A stretch of 36,096 nucleotides of DNA from Solibacillus cecembensis (GTDB taxonomy: Bacteria > Bacillota > Bacilli > Bacillales_A > Planococcaceae). Below are positions 14,497 to 23,091 of the stretch, piece after piece. The DNA lies in the NCBI RefSeq assembly GCF_001439635.1, contig NZ_LMBZ01000002.1, positions 221,358-257,453 on the forward strand, given 5' to 3'. Made by a program: the position numbers and the translations under genes. The notes below the pieces were generated by a model. The model did not search any database. It was not told the origin of the DNA and saw only the letters and a program-made list of their open reading frames with translations. Numbering within the stretch: position 1 is the stretch's first letter; each line of letters opens with the position of its first letter.

Positions 14497-17400
14497 GTGA
14501 ACGGTTTAGTGAATTTTGTCATAAAGAATAAATTGGCGGTATGGTTATTGACGTTAATCATCACGTTTTCAGGAATTTATTCTGCAACGCGTATGAAAAT
14601 GGAATCCATTCCAGATATTTCAATCCCATTCTTAATCGTAATGGGCGTTTATCCTGGTGCAACACCAGAACAGGTAATGGATGATGTTTCCGTACCATTT
14701 GAAAAAGCAATTGAAAGTTTAGAAGACGTAAAGGGTGTGTACTCAACTTCTTCGTCAAACGTATCTCAAGTTCAAGTAGAATATGAGTACGGCGTAGATA
14801 TGGATGAAAAAAAGCGCCAATTAGAATCGGCGTTAGATAATATTACATTACCTAAAGATGTACAGAAGCCAACAGTTATGGCGATTAGTATGAACATGAT
14901 GCCTGTTGTTGCGCTATCAATCAGCAGCACAGAAGAAAATATTGTTGAGTTAACATCGACAGTGGAAGATATTATTCTACCAAAAATCAATAAAATTGAC
15001 GGGGTAGCATCTGCATCGATTACTGGTCAACATATTGAAGAAGTTGCCTTCACATATGATGAAAAGAAAATGGCGGACCTTGGTTTAACAGAGGATTCCG
15101 TGAAACAAATGATTCAAGCAAGTGATTTAGCTATTTCACTAGGTTTATATGAATTTAAAGATGGAGAACAAGCCGTTGCAATTGATGGTAAGTTCAAAAC
15201 AATGGAAGACTTAAAAGAAATGCTTATTCCTGTTACACCATCTGCAGCAAATCCAGAGCCGTTCGTGAAATTAGGGGATATTGCTGACATTAAAACAGTT
15301 GGTAAAGTGCAATCTGTTTCACGTACAAACGGTAAAGACGCGATTGCGATTCAAATCGTAAAAGGGCAAGATGCCAATACGGTGACGGTTGTAAATGCTG
15401 TGAAAGAGTTAATTAAAGATGAAGAAAAATTAATCAAAGGTTTACAAGTGGATATTTCACTTGACCAAGGAAAGCCGATTGAGGATTCTGTTTTCACAAT
15501 GATTGAGAAAGCAGTATTTGGTGGCTTAATTGCGATCCTAATTATTTTATTATTCCTACGTGACTTTAAATCTACTATTATTTCGATTATTTCGATTCCA
15601 GTTTCAGTATTTATGGCATTACTATTACTAAACTGGTTAGATATTACGTTAAATATTATGACGCTCGGTGCCATCACGGTCGCAATTGGTCGTGTTATTG
15701 ATGACTCCATCGTCGTCGTCGAAAATATTTACCGACGTATGCATTTGAAAGATGAAAAACTCCAAGGGCGCGCACTAATTCGTGAAGCAACGATTGAAAT
15801 GTTCAAACCAATCTTTTCTTCAACATTAGTAACAGTAGCTGTATTCGCACCACTTATTTTTGTTGGTGGTATGGTAAGTGAATTATTCATGCCATTTGCC
15901 TTAACAATGACATTTGCATTATTTGCGTCATTAATCGTTGCAGTTACAATCGTACCAGCACTTTCGCACTTCTTATTCCGCAAGAAAATTTACGGGGTAA
16001 AAGAAGAAAGTCAGCATAAAGAAGTTGGGAAATTAGCGATTGCTTACCGTAACTTCCTAGAAAAATGTTTAAATCATAAATGGATTACTTCAATTGTTGC
16101 CGTGGCAATGCTTGTTGGATCATTAATGCTCACACCATTAATTGGCTTTAGCTTCATGGGCTCACAAGAAGAGAAGACGATGTATTTAACTTATGCGCCA
16201 GGCACAGGTGAACTAATTGATAATACATTAGCGAATATTGAAACGGTTGAAAAAGAATTATTAAAACGTGACGATATTGATATTATTCAATTATCTGTGA
16301 CAACAGAAGCATCAACAGATCCATCTGCTATGATGATGGGCGGCAGTGCTGGTAGCGGATTAATGTTCTTAATTTTCGATCCAGAAATGCCAGCTGAAAA
16401 ATTCACAAAAGCGAAAAAAGAAGTAGAAGACTATATTTTCAACATCGGTCAATCGGGTGAGTGGAAAACGCAAAACTTCGGAATGGGTGGCATGTCTTCT
16501 AATGAAGTAAGCTACACGCTTTACAGTGAAGATTTAGATAAATTACGTACAGCGGTTTCGCAAGTAGAGGGCGCATTACAAGGGATTAAAGGTTTAGAGG
16601 ACATTAAATCAAATGCTTCAAACCCATATGTTGAACATGTGTTAAAAGTGGATCAACAAGACGTTTTACAATATGGTTTAACAACAGCTCAAATTTTAAT
16701 GGCATTACAAGCGGATACGTCAAAAGAAGTGTTAACAACAGTAGAAAGTAACGGTGAAGACATTAATGTTGTTGTACAACGTGATGCAAAAACAAGTGCA
16801 GCTTCGATTGATGAATTATTAAAAACACCAGTCCAAACAGCAATGGGTACTACAATGACTCTTGGTGAGTTAGTAAAAGTAGAAGAAGGCACAACATTAA
16901 CTTCTTTATCACGTCAAAAAGGTGAATTCTTTGCGACGGTTACAGGTACAATTACAGATAAAGATATTTCAAAAGCCACTTCGGCTGCCGATAAAAAAAT
17001 GGCTGACTTAGATTTACCAAAAGGCGTAACAACAGGTGTTGGTGGGGTTGCAGCGGATATGGCTGAAACATTCACACAGCTTGCGTTAGCTATGGTAGCA
17101 GCTATTGCTATTGTTTACTTCATTTTAGTTGTAACATTCGGTGAGGGCTTAGCACCATTTGCCATTCTGTTCTCATTACCATTCGCGGTAATCGGTTCAT
17201 GGGTTGGCTTATGGGCATCAGGTCAAACGATTTCGGTTTCTGTATTAATGGGGCTACTCATGTTAATTGGTATTGTCGTGACGAATGCGATTGTACTCGT
17301 CGACCGCATTATTCATATGGAGCAAGCTGGTATGAACATGCGTGATGCGATTTTAGAAGCGGGCGCAACGCGATTACGACCGATTTTAATGACAGCAATC

Positions 17401-17592
17401 GCGACAATTGGGGCTATGCTTCCAATGGCATTTGGCGGTGCTGGTGGTGGTTTAATTTCACAAGATTTAGCAATCACAGTAATCGGTGGTTTAATATCAT
17501 CGACAGTATTAACGTTAATTGTCGTACCAATTGTGTATGAACTATTATCAAAAATGTTGAAGAAAAATCGTAAAGATGTAAAAGATAACTAA
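14497..17592 (+). CDS. RND efflux transporter, SwrC/HAE1-like
   Basis: A 1031-residue membrane pump of the AcrB/HAE1 RND superfamily in the Gram-positive SwrC (YerP) style. The N-terminal helix NKLAVWLLTLIITFSG precedes the large extracytoplasmic loop with MESIPDISIPF and YPGATPEQV. The second helix cluster contains the TM4 motif G-R-V-I-D-D-S-I-V-V-V-E-N with the proton-relay acidic residues. The pattern repeats in the second half, with twelve helices in total. Start GTG 14497 follows AAGGTAAGGTGG. Substrates of this type include surfactin-like amphiphiles, fatty acids and drugs; the substrate here is unknown. No membrane-fusion or outer-membrane partner is adjacent, as expected in a Gram-positive. 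A terminator lies at 17604-17640. Confidence 0.9.
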   Translation: MNGLVNFVIKNKLAVWLLTLIITFSGIYSATRMKMESIPDISIPFLIVMGVYPGATPEQVMDDVSVPFEKAIESLEDVKGVYSTSSSNVSQVQVEYEYGVDMDEKKRQLESALDNITLPKDVQKPTVMAISMNMMPVVALSISSTEENIVELTSTVEDIILPKINKIDGVASASITGQHIEEVAFTYDEKKMADLGLTEDSVKQMIQASDLAISLGLYEFKDGEQAVAIDGKFKTMEDLKEMLIPVTPSAANPEPFVKLGDIADIKTVGKVQSVSRTNGKDAIAIQIVKGQDANTVTVVNAVKELIKDEEKLIKGLQVDISLDQGKPIEDSVFTMIEKAVFGGLIAILIILLFLRDFKSTIISIISIPVSVFMALLLLNWLDITLNIMTLGAITVAIGRVIDDSIVVVENIYRRMHLKDEKLQGRALIREATIEMFKPIFSSTLVTVAVFAPLIFVGGMVSELFMPFALTMTFALFASLIVAVTIVPALSHFLFRKKIYGVKEESQHKEVGKLAIAYRNFLEKCLNHKWITSIVAVAMLVGSLMLTPLIGFSFMGSQEEKTMYLTYAPGTGELIDNTLANIETVEKELLKRDDIDIIQLSVTTEASTDPSAMMMGGSAGSGLMFLIFDPEMPAEKFTKAKKEVEDYIFNIGQSGEWKTQNFGMGGMSSNEVSYTLYSEDLDKLRTAVSQVEGALQGIKGLEDIKSNASNPYVEHVLKVDQQDVLQYGLTTAQILMALQADTSKEVLTTVESNGEDINVVVQRDAKTSAASIDELLKTPVQTAMGTTMTLGELVKVEEGTTLTSLSRQKGEFFATVTGTITDKDISKATSAADKKMADLDLPKGVTTGVGGVAADMAETFTQLALAMVAAIAIVYFILVVTFGEGLAPFAILFSLPFAVIGSWVGLWASGQTISVSVLMGLLMLIGIVVTNAIVLVDRIIHMEQAGMNMRDAILEAGATRLRPILMTAIATIGAMLPMAFGGAGGGLISQDLAITVIGGLISSTVLTLIVVPIVYELLSKMLKKNRKDVKDN

Positions 17593-17603
17593 GAGTTAAT
17601 GAG

Positions 17604-17640
17604 CAGCCTGTGAATATTTTTATTCGCAGGCTGTTTTTTT
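17604..17640 (+). terminator. intrinsic terminator of the RND gene
   Basis: CAGCCTGTGAATA pairs with TATTCGCAGGCTG (one G-U), loop TTTT, followed by seven T. Confidence 0.88.
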
Positions 17641-17664
17641 GAATAAAACTCTACGGAGCGTTTG

Positions 17665-17693
17665 TTGTCATGCGATTTAAGCTACATTATGAT
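17665..17693 (+). promoter_or_regulatory. sigma-A promoter of the XRE regulator
   Basis: TTGTCA (17665-17670), 17 nt, TATGAT (17688-17693). The ribosome binding site GTAGGAGGGA follows at 17701. Confidence 0.65.
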
Positions 17694-17716
17694 AGAAGCA
17701 GTAGGAGGGATTACAC

Positions 17717-18304
17717 GTGGATAATGAAAAAATTGGTAAGCTGATCTATCAATTGCGGAAGGAAAAAGGGCTGACTCAAAAACAACTAGCAGATGAAATG
17801 CATCTTTCCGACCGCACCATTTCGAAATGGGAGCGCGGGTATGGTTGTCCAGATATTACGTTGTTACCGCAATTATCAGCCCTCCTAGAAGTACCCATTG
17901 AAGATTTATTAGATGGGGAAGTCACAATGAATGAAATCGTAGGAGGAAATATGAAAAAATCACTTTATTATGTATGTCCGAATTGCACGAACATTGGGCT
18001 TGCAACAGGGAATTTTACGGTGTCATGCTGCGGAAGAAAGCTTGAACCACTTGAAGCAAAAAAGGCAACAGATGCTGAAAAATTAAACGTTGAGATGATT
18101 GACAATGAATGGTTCATTTCCAGCGAACATCCAATGACAAAGGAACATTATATTTCGTTTGTAGCCTTTGCGACAGGCGAACAAATTCAATTGATCAAAC
18201 AATACCCTGAATGGGGTTTGAACGTAAGACTACCGAAGAAAAAACTTGGTCAAATGTTATGGTACGATACGAAAGATGGGTTGTTTTATCAGTATATTCG
18301 ATAG
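17717..18304 (+). CDS. XRE-family regulator with Cys-rich desulfoferrodoxin-like C-terminus
   Basis: Residues 6-62 form a classic XRE helix-turn-helix (LRKEKGLTQKQLADEMHLS, then R-T-I-S-K-W-E-R-G). Residues 83-195 hold a second domain with C87-P-N-C90, C104-C105-G-R-K-L-E-P-L, then E-W-F-I-S-S-E-H138-P-M and H144-Y-I-S-F-V-A. This pair of modules is known in Firmicutes regulators whose C-terminal half resembles desulfoferrodoxin/neelaredoxin-type folds; the Cys and His residues could bind a metal. Metal or redox sensing is inference. Start GTG 17717 has the strong site GGAGGGA. The hydrolase gene follows 49 nt later, so they may be cotranscribed. Confidence 0.8.
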   Translation: MDNEKIGKLIYQLRKEKGLTQKQLADEMHLSDRTISKWERGYGCPDITLLPQLSALLEVPIEDLLDGEVTMNEIVGGNMKKSLYYVCPNCTNIGLATGNFTVSCCGRKLEPLEAKKATDAEKLNVEMIDNEWFISSEHPMTKEHYISFVAFATGEQIQLIKQYPEWGLNVRLPKKKLGQMLWYDTKDGLFYQYIR

Positions 18305-18353
18305 CATTCGCCCATTATATGTAAAAACAAAATAAAAGATGGAGAACATAATT

Positions 18354-19244
18354 ATGAACATCCTAAAAATTAACGACGTAGATTTGGCCTATGACAGTTT
18401 CGGTAACGAAAATGACAAGGCTATTCTCCTAATTGCCGGTCTTGGAACACAGATGATTAGATGGTCGGATTCATTTTGTCAGATATTAGTAGCGCGGGGC
18501 TTTCGCGTCATTCGCTTTGACAATCGTGATGTAGGTTGCTCGTCGCACTTTAGCCATTATCCGACACTGGATTTTAACTCACTATCGTTTGCTCTTATGT
18601 CAGGTCAGCAACCTGATATACCTTATACTCTCCATGACATGGCCAAAGATGCTATCGGACTGCTCGACGCACTATCAATTGACCAAGCTCACTTTATTGG
18701 TAGGTCGATGGGTGGAATGATTGCTCAAATTGTAGCTAGTGAGTATCCTGAACGGGTTTTATCACTTACATCCATTATGTCCAGTACCGGTAATCCCGCA
18801 CTTCCGCAAACGTCCCCAGAAATCATGGCGATGATGACTAAACCGGCGCCGAACCCCTTTGAGGATGAAGCAGGATTTTTGGCGCACAAGCTCTCTTTTG
18901 CCAAACGCATCGCCGGCACCGGTTATCCGTTTGAAGAGGATGCTTATCGGACGCTCATTCTTGAGGAAGCCCAGAGAGCCTACGTTCCTGGTAGTGTCGG
19001 ACGACAAATAGCTGCTATGGCTGTCGCCGGTGACCGGCGTCCGCGGCTTGCGACTATAAAAGTACCAGTACTTGTCATTCATGGGGTGGATGATCCCCTA
19101 ATCGACCCAGCGTGTGGCGAGGACACGGCTTCTGCCATCCCCGGCGCCGAGCTCATGTTGGTTGAGGGAATGGGGCATGACCTGCCGCACCAACTGTACA
19201 AAGTAATCGCTGATGGCATAGAGCGAACGGCTCGTCGGAACTGA
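18354..19244 (+). CDS. alpha/beta hydrolase, GC-richer than its surroundings
   Basis: The best start is ATG 18354 (M-N-I-L-K-I-N), about 9 nt after GATGGAGA; the upstream in-frame ATG 18339 overlaps that site. The 296-residue protein has the hydrolase fold: L-I-A-G-L-G-T-Q (oxyanion region), R-F-D-N-R-D-V-G-C-S, nucleophile elbow FIGRSMGGMI, acid in H-G-V-D-D-P-L-I and His in G-M-G-H-D-L-P. It resembles RdmC/aclacinomycin methylesterase-type hydrolases common in soil bacteria. From about 18800 on, codon use turns markedly GC-rich (GCC, CGC, GGC), unlike all neighbours, suggesting acquisition from another lineage. The substrate is unknown. Confidence 0.8.
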   Translation: MNILKINDVDLAYDSFGNENDKAILLIAGLGTQMIRWSDSFCQILVARGFRVIRFDNRDVGCSSHFSHYPTLDFNSLSFALMSGQQPDIPYTLHDMAKDAIGLLDALSIDQAHFIGRSMGGMIAQIVASEYPERVLSLTSIMSSTGNPALPQTSPEIMAMMTKPAPNPFEDEAGFLAHKLSFAKRIAGTGYPFEEDAYRTLILEEAQRAYVPGSVGRQIAAMAVAGDRRPRLATIKVPVLVIHGVDDPLIDPACGEDTASAIPGAELMLVEGMGHDLPHQLYKVIADGIERTARRN

Positions 19245-19324
19245 CACGCGCTTCCGGAATAGCAACTAGCTAGAGTTTCACGGTATCCCGCTGGAGAAGG
19301 GATGTAGCGTTCCAAGAAAAGTTA

Positions 19325-19360
19325 AAATAGCCTTGTTAGAACAATCTAACAAGGCTATTT
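19325..19360. terminator. perfect 16-bp hairpin after the hydrolase
   Basis: AAATAGCCTTGTTAGA and TCTAACAAGGCTATTT pair perfectly around loop ACAA. Only a short T-run follows, so it may end transcription in either direction or be a mobile short repeat. Confidence 0.6.
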
Positions 19361-19422
19361 GTGTTTCTCATTAACTCTTTATTAGGATGAATTACATTGG
19401 AATCTTTATTAGGGCAGAGAAA

Positions 19423-19544
19423 TGGGCTAGTTAATGAAGAAATTTGGCGAAAAAAACGTGGTTTGGCTAGTTACTCCCCCAATTCGGCTAGTTTACGATA
19501 TATTTTGGCGAGTAACGCTTAAAATTGGCTAGTTACTGCAGGAA
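19423..19544. repeat. array of six degenerate ~20-nt tandem repeats
   Basis: Units built on TTGGCTAGTTAC start near 19423, 19444, 19463, 19484, 19505 and 19525, a regular 19-21-nt step. Copies include TTGGCTAGTTAC (19463 and 19525, exact), TTCGGCTAGTTTAC (19483), TTGGCGAGTAAC (19505), GGGCTAGTTA (19424) and a truncated TTTGGCGA (19443). The core is conserved while the following 8-9 nt vary. No reading frame explains it. The rest of 19361-19792 carries a promoter and a short palindrome, ATGAATACCATTCAA (19646-19660). Confidence 0.7.
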
Positions 19545-19703
19545 AACAGGAAAATCTATTGAAGAATTCGCCGTCTCCCATAGCAAGACGCGCAATATAG
19601 TCAAGCACACATTTTAATGAGGAGCTGAAATATCTAATTTTTATTATGAATACCATTCAAAGTTTGAACATAGATTAAAAATTGAACAGCGTTTAAAAAA
19701 GTG

Positions 19704-19732
19704 TTGCAATTTGGAAAATAGACAGCTAAAAT
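19704..19732 (+). promoter_or_regulatory. probable promoter of the fatty-acid degradation operon
   Basis: TTGCAA (19704-19709), 17 nt, TAAAAT (19727-19732), 61 nt before the first gene. A small palindrome with TGAAT/ATTCA arms lies about 45 nt upstream (19647-19659) and could be an operator. Confidence 0.45.
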
Positions 19733-19792
19733 AAAAAATAATTCAGAATTTACATAAAATAGATTTTAGATGTTAAGGAGGATTAATAATAC

Positions 19793-20941
19793 ATGAAAGC
19801 AAATTTTCTAACAAAAGAGCATGAGATGTTTCGGGAAGCACTTCAAAAAATGCTCCAAAAAGAAGCGTATCCATACTACGAAAAATGGGAAGAAAAACGT
19901 GATATCCCACGTGAATTTTGGTTAAAGCTAGGTGAAAATGGCTTCTTACTTCCTTGGGTGGACGAACAGTATGGTGGTTTGGGACTTGATTTCTCTTACT
20001 CTATGATTTTAACCGAAGAATTAGAAAGAGTAGGGGTTGGTTTAGCGAGTGGAATCTGTTTGCATTCCGATATTGTAAGCCCTTACATCTCAGCGTATGG
20101 CACGGAGCAACAAAAACAAAAGTGGCTACCAAAGAGCGTTACAGGTGAATATATATCCGCAATCGCCATGACAGAGCCTGGTGCTGGTTCGGATTTAGCA
20201 GGTATTAAAACAAATGCACGTAAAGACGGGAATCACTATATTTTAAACGGAGAAAAAACATTCATTACAAATGGCATGCACGCAGATTACGTCGTTGTTG
20301 TTTGTAAAACAGATTCCCATGTACAACCAGCGTACCGTGGAATTAGTTTGCTCATTGTTGAGAATGGTACAGCAGGGTTCAAACGAGGGAAAAAGTTAAA
20401 TAAAATTGGCATGCATTCCGGGGATACAGCAGAGCTTATTTTTGAAGATGTAAAAGTACCTGTCGAAAACTTGCTCGGTGAAGAAGGAAAAGGCTTTTAT
20501 TACTTAATGGAAAAACTGCAGCAAGAACGTCTTGTCGTAGCGCTTCAAGTTCAAGTAGAGGCAGAAGAAATGCTGAAACTGACAATTGATTATGTGAAAG
20601 AACGGAAAGCTTTCGGTAGCCGCATTGCCGATTTTCAAAATACACAATTTAAACTTGCTGAAATGGCGACAGAAATTGACATGGGCAGAACCTATGTGAA
20701 TACTCTGACCGAAAAACATATACATGGCGAGGATATCGTCAAGGAAGTATCGATGGCCAAATGGTGGATTAGTGAAATGGCGAAACGAGTAGCAGCCGAA
20801 TGCCTCCAACTTCACGGCGGCTATGGCTATATGGAGGAATATGAAATTGCTCGTAGGTATCGCGATATTTCCGTAACGTCTATTTACGCCGGGACAACCG
20901 AAATTATGAAAGGCATTATCGCAAAAAAAATACTGTCTTAG
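19793..20941 (+). CDS. acyl-CoA dehydrogenase
   Basis: This FAD enzyme performs the first beta-oxidation step, oxidising acyl-CoA to trans-2-enoyl-CoA with electrons passed to an electron-transfer flavoprotein. Family signature 1 is AIAMTEPGAGSDLAGI (residues 124-139), signature 2 QLHGGYGYMEEYEIARRYRD (about 339-358). The end reads S-I-Y-A-G-T-T-E-I-M-K: where short- and medium-chain enzymes have the catalytic Glu of Y-E-G-T, this has Ala. The helix before YVKERKAFG offers Glu258, the position of the base in LCAD/isovaleryl-type enzymes. Length (382) is typical. First gene of the operon; its stop overlaps the ribosome binding site of the TetR gene. Confidence 0.9.
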   Translation: MKANFLTKEHEMFREALQKMLQKEAYPYYEKWEEKRDIPREFWLKLGENGFLLPWVDEQYGGLGLDFSYSMILTEELERVGVGLASGICLHSDIVSPYISAYGTEQQKQKWLPKSVTGEYISAIAMTEPGAGSDLAGIKTNARKDGNHYILNGEKTFITNGMHADYVVVVCKTDSHVQPAYRGISLLIVENGTAGFKRGKKLNKIGMHSGDTAELIFEDVKVPVENLLGEEGKGFYYLMEKLQQERLVVALQVQVEAEEMLKLTIDYVKERKAFGSRIADFQNTQFKLAEMATEIDMGRTYVNTLTEKHIHGEDIVKEVSMAKWWISEMAKRVAAECLQLHGGYGYMEEYEIARRYRDISVTSIYAGTTEIMKGIIAKKILS

Positions 20942-20951
20942 GAGGTTGAAA

Positions 20952-21536
20952 ATGAAACTCTCTGAGAAAAAAATCTTAAAGAAAAAAGAACAAATTTTAT
21001 TATCCGCCATTACTATTGTTAATCGGAGAGGTTATGACGGTGCAACAATGGAAGAAATTGCGGCAGAAATGTTGATGACGAAGGGCTCATTATATTATTA
21101 CTTTAAAAATAAAGGCGATTTAATGTACCAATGTCATAAACTTGTGCTCGCGCAAGCAACTGGGGAGCTTGAGGAAGAGTTACAAGGGGAGGGCACCGCG
21201 GAAGAAATTCTTCGGAAAATGGTCGCCACACATATCAACTATGCGGTGGAGGAAAAAGAAACATTCAACATGATTATCGAGCCAAAACAAATGTTTAATC
21301 CCGAACAAATTGAACCTGTGCTGAAATTACGTAAACATTACTCTAGTTTGTTTGACCAAGCGATTGAAAAGGGTGTCGCTGTAGGGGAATTTCATGTGAA
21401 AGATCCGATTATTGTCCGAATGATCATACTTGGCGCGATGAATTGGATTCAACAATGGTATAGCGCGACTGGGAGAATGGCAAAGGAAGAGCTAAAACAG
21501 CATTTTGCAGACTATGTTATTAAATTATTGAAATAA
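20952..21536 (+). CDS. TetR family regulator, FadR-like
   Basis: The protein has 194 residues from ATG 20952, 6 nt after AGGAGG (20940-20945), which overlaps the dehydrogenase stop; the TTG at 20946 touches that site. The HTH is MEEIAAEMLMTKGSLYYYFKNK, standard for TetR. A helical ligand-binding domain of about 140 residues follows (EKETFNMIIEPKQMF). Its place inside a fatty-acid degradation operon suggests an acyl-CoA-responsive repressor in the manner of Bacillus FadR, controlling the operon and itself; that role is inferred from context. The gene is tightly packed, 14 nt before the acyl-CoA ligase. Confidence 0.82.
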   Translation: MKLSEKKILKKKEQILLSAITIVNRRGYDGATMEEIAAEMLMTKGSLYYYFKNKGDLMYQCHKLVLAQATGELEEELQGEGTAEEILRKMVATHINYAVEEKETFNMIIEPKQMFNPEQIEPVLKLRKHYSSLFDQAIEKGVAVGEFHVKDPIIVRMIILGAMNWIQQWYSATGRMAKEELKQHFADYVIKLLK

Positions 21537-21549
21537 AGGGGAGATTACT

Positions 21550-23052
21550 ATGTTACTACCTGAATTATTCGGAAATTATGCGAAAAATCAACCGGACAAG
21601 GTGTTTACTTCTTATAACGGACGTGAGTGGACGTATGATTCATTTTATGAAAAGGCGAAAAGAGTTGCGGCTTACTTTCAATCAAAAGGCTATGAGAAGG
21701 AAGATATTATTGCGCTTTATTCATTAAACACAGATATATTTTTAGTATGCTATTTCGGTCTGCAATTAGGTGGATTTTCCGTTATGCCCGTCAATACGAA
21801 GCTCGCTGCCCCTGAGGTGGAATATATTTTCAATCATTCAGAAGCAAAGTCACTTATTTATGATGTACGTATTGAAAATATCATTAACGAAACGCAGCAT
21901 GTCTTCCATGAAAAGCTGGCAATCGGTGGGGATGATCAGCTTGGAAAAATTCTTGAAGATGAATCACTTCACTTTTCACCTGTGCCATTAGGGGAGCATG
22001 ATACGTCCGTTATTATGTACACATCTGGAACAACTGGAAAACCAAAAGGAGTTATGTTGACGCATCGAAATATCATTGCGGCTGGGGAAGTTTGGTCCGA
22101 AGTAATGGATATTACGGAAAATGATCGGATGCTTGTGTCCACGCCATTATTCCATTGTGCAGCAGCGCATGTATTCGTTGTCCCAGTCACGTATAAAGGG
22201 GGCACAATTATTATTGAAGAGGCCTTTTCTACTGACAAAACATTAGCACTTTTACAAAATGCAGAGCCGACGATGTTTTTCGGTGTTCCAGCCATGTATA
22301 CAATCCTGTTGAATTTGCCGCATATAAAGGAAATTGAGCTTCCAACATTGCGTTTATTCGGTTATGGCGCGGCTCCAATGCCATACGAAATTTTGAAGAA
22401 ATTAAAAGAAACCTTCCCAAATATTAAAGTACAAAACTTGTATGGTCAAACGGAAAATGCACCTGCTGCTTCTTCTCTAAAAGACCATTATGCACTAAGC
22501 AAAATCGGCTCAGTCGGTGAACCACTTCCACAAACGGAAGTACGGGTAGTCGATGAGTACGGCAATTCACTACCTATTGGACAAGTTGGAGAAATCGTCG
22601 TAAAAGGTGCTCAAGTCATGAAAGGCTATTTAAAAAATGAAGAAGAAACAGCACGCGCGATTAAAGACGGCTGGCTATACTCAGGTGATTTAGGGCGATT
22701 CGACGAGGATGGGCTTCTGTATATTGTCGACCGCAAAAAAGACATGATTATACGAGGCGGGGAAAATGTTTACCCCGTTGAAGTGGAAGAAGTACTCTAT
22801 CAAATTCCTGAACTATTAGAAGCGGCAGTAGTCGGTGTACCGCATCCAGTGTACGGGGAAGTACCTAAAGCATATGCGGTTTTGAAGGAAGGAAAAACGA
22901 TAACTGAAGCACAAGTGAAGGACTACCTAGGAACGCAAATCGCGAAATATAAAGTGCCAATGGAAGTAGAATTCATGGATGAATTACCGAGAAATGCTTC
23001 TGGGAAAGTGTTGAAGCATACATTGGGCCCGAAAGAGGATGTTGGTGTGTGA
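21550..23052 (+). CDS. fatty-acid/acyl-CoA ligase (AMP-forming)
   Basis: A 500-residue adenylate-forming enzyme activating a fatty or related carboxylic acid to its CoA thioester with ATP. Motifs in order: P-loop M-Y-T-S-G-T-T-G-K-P-K-G (about residues 155-166), L-Y-G-Q-T-E-N (A5), Y-S-G-D-L-G-R-F-D-E-D-G (A7 region), D-R-K-K-D-M-I-I-R-G-G-E-N-V-Y-P (A8 hinge) and the A10 lysine in P-R-N-A-S-G-K. Length is usual for medium/long-chain ligases. It lies 14 nt after the TetR gene behind AAAGGGGAG. Its product feeds the dehydrogenase of the same operon. Chain length cannot be read from sequence. Confidence 0.9.
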   Translation: MLLPELFGNYAKNQPDKVFTSYNGREWTYDSFYEKAKRVAAYFQSKGYEKEDIIALYSLNTDIFLVCYFGLQLGGFSVMPVNTKLAAPEVEYIFNHSEAKSLIYDVRIENIINETQHVFHEKLAIGGDDQLGKILEDESLHFSPVPLGEHDTSVIMYTSGTTGKPKGVMLTHRNIIAAGEVWSEVMDITENDRMLVSTPLFHCAAAHVFVVPVTYKGGTIIIEEAFSTDKTLALLQNAEPTMFFGVPAMYTILLNLPHIKEIELPTLRLFGYGAAPMPYEILKKLKETFPNIKVQNLYGQTENAPAASSLKDHYALSKIGSVGEPLPQTEVRVVDEYGNSLPIGQVGEIVVKGAQVMKGYLKNEEETARAIKDGWLYSGDLGRFDEDGLLYIVDRKKDMIIRGGENVYPVEVEEVLYQIPELLEAAVVGVPHPVYGEVPKAYAVLKEGKTITEAQVKDYLGTQIAKYKVPMEVEFMDELPRNASGKVLKHTLGPKEDVGV

Positions 23053-23091
23053 GGTAAAGTGATTGATTCAAAAAAGGAGGAACATTAAACA

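Noticed and set aside
19423..19544. CRISPR array
   Set aside because: Repeat cores are only about 12 nt and degenerate, with 8-9-nt gaps; no Cas genes nearby.
19646..19660. FadR box
   Set aside because: TGAAT/ATTCA arms are separated by only 3 nt; the known Bacillus FadR box is longer, so only a generic palindrome is noted.
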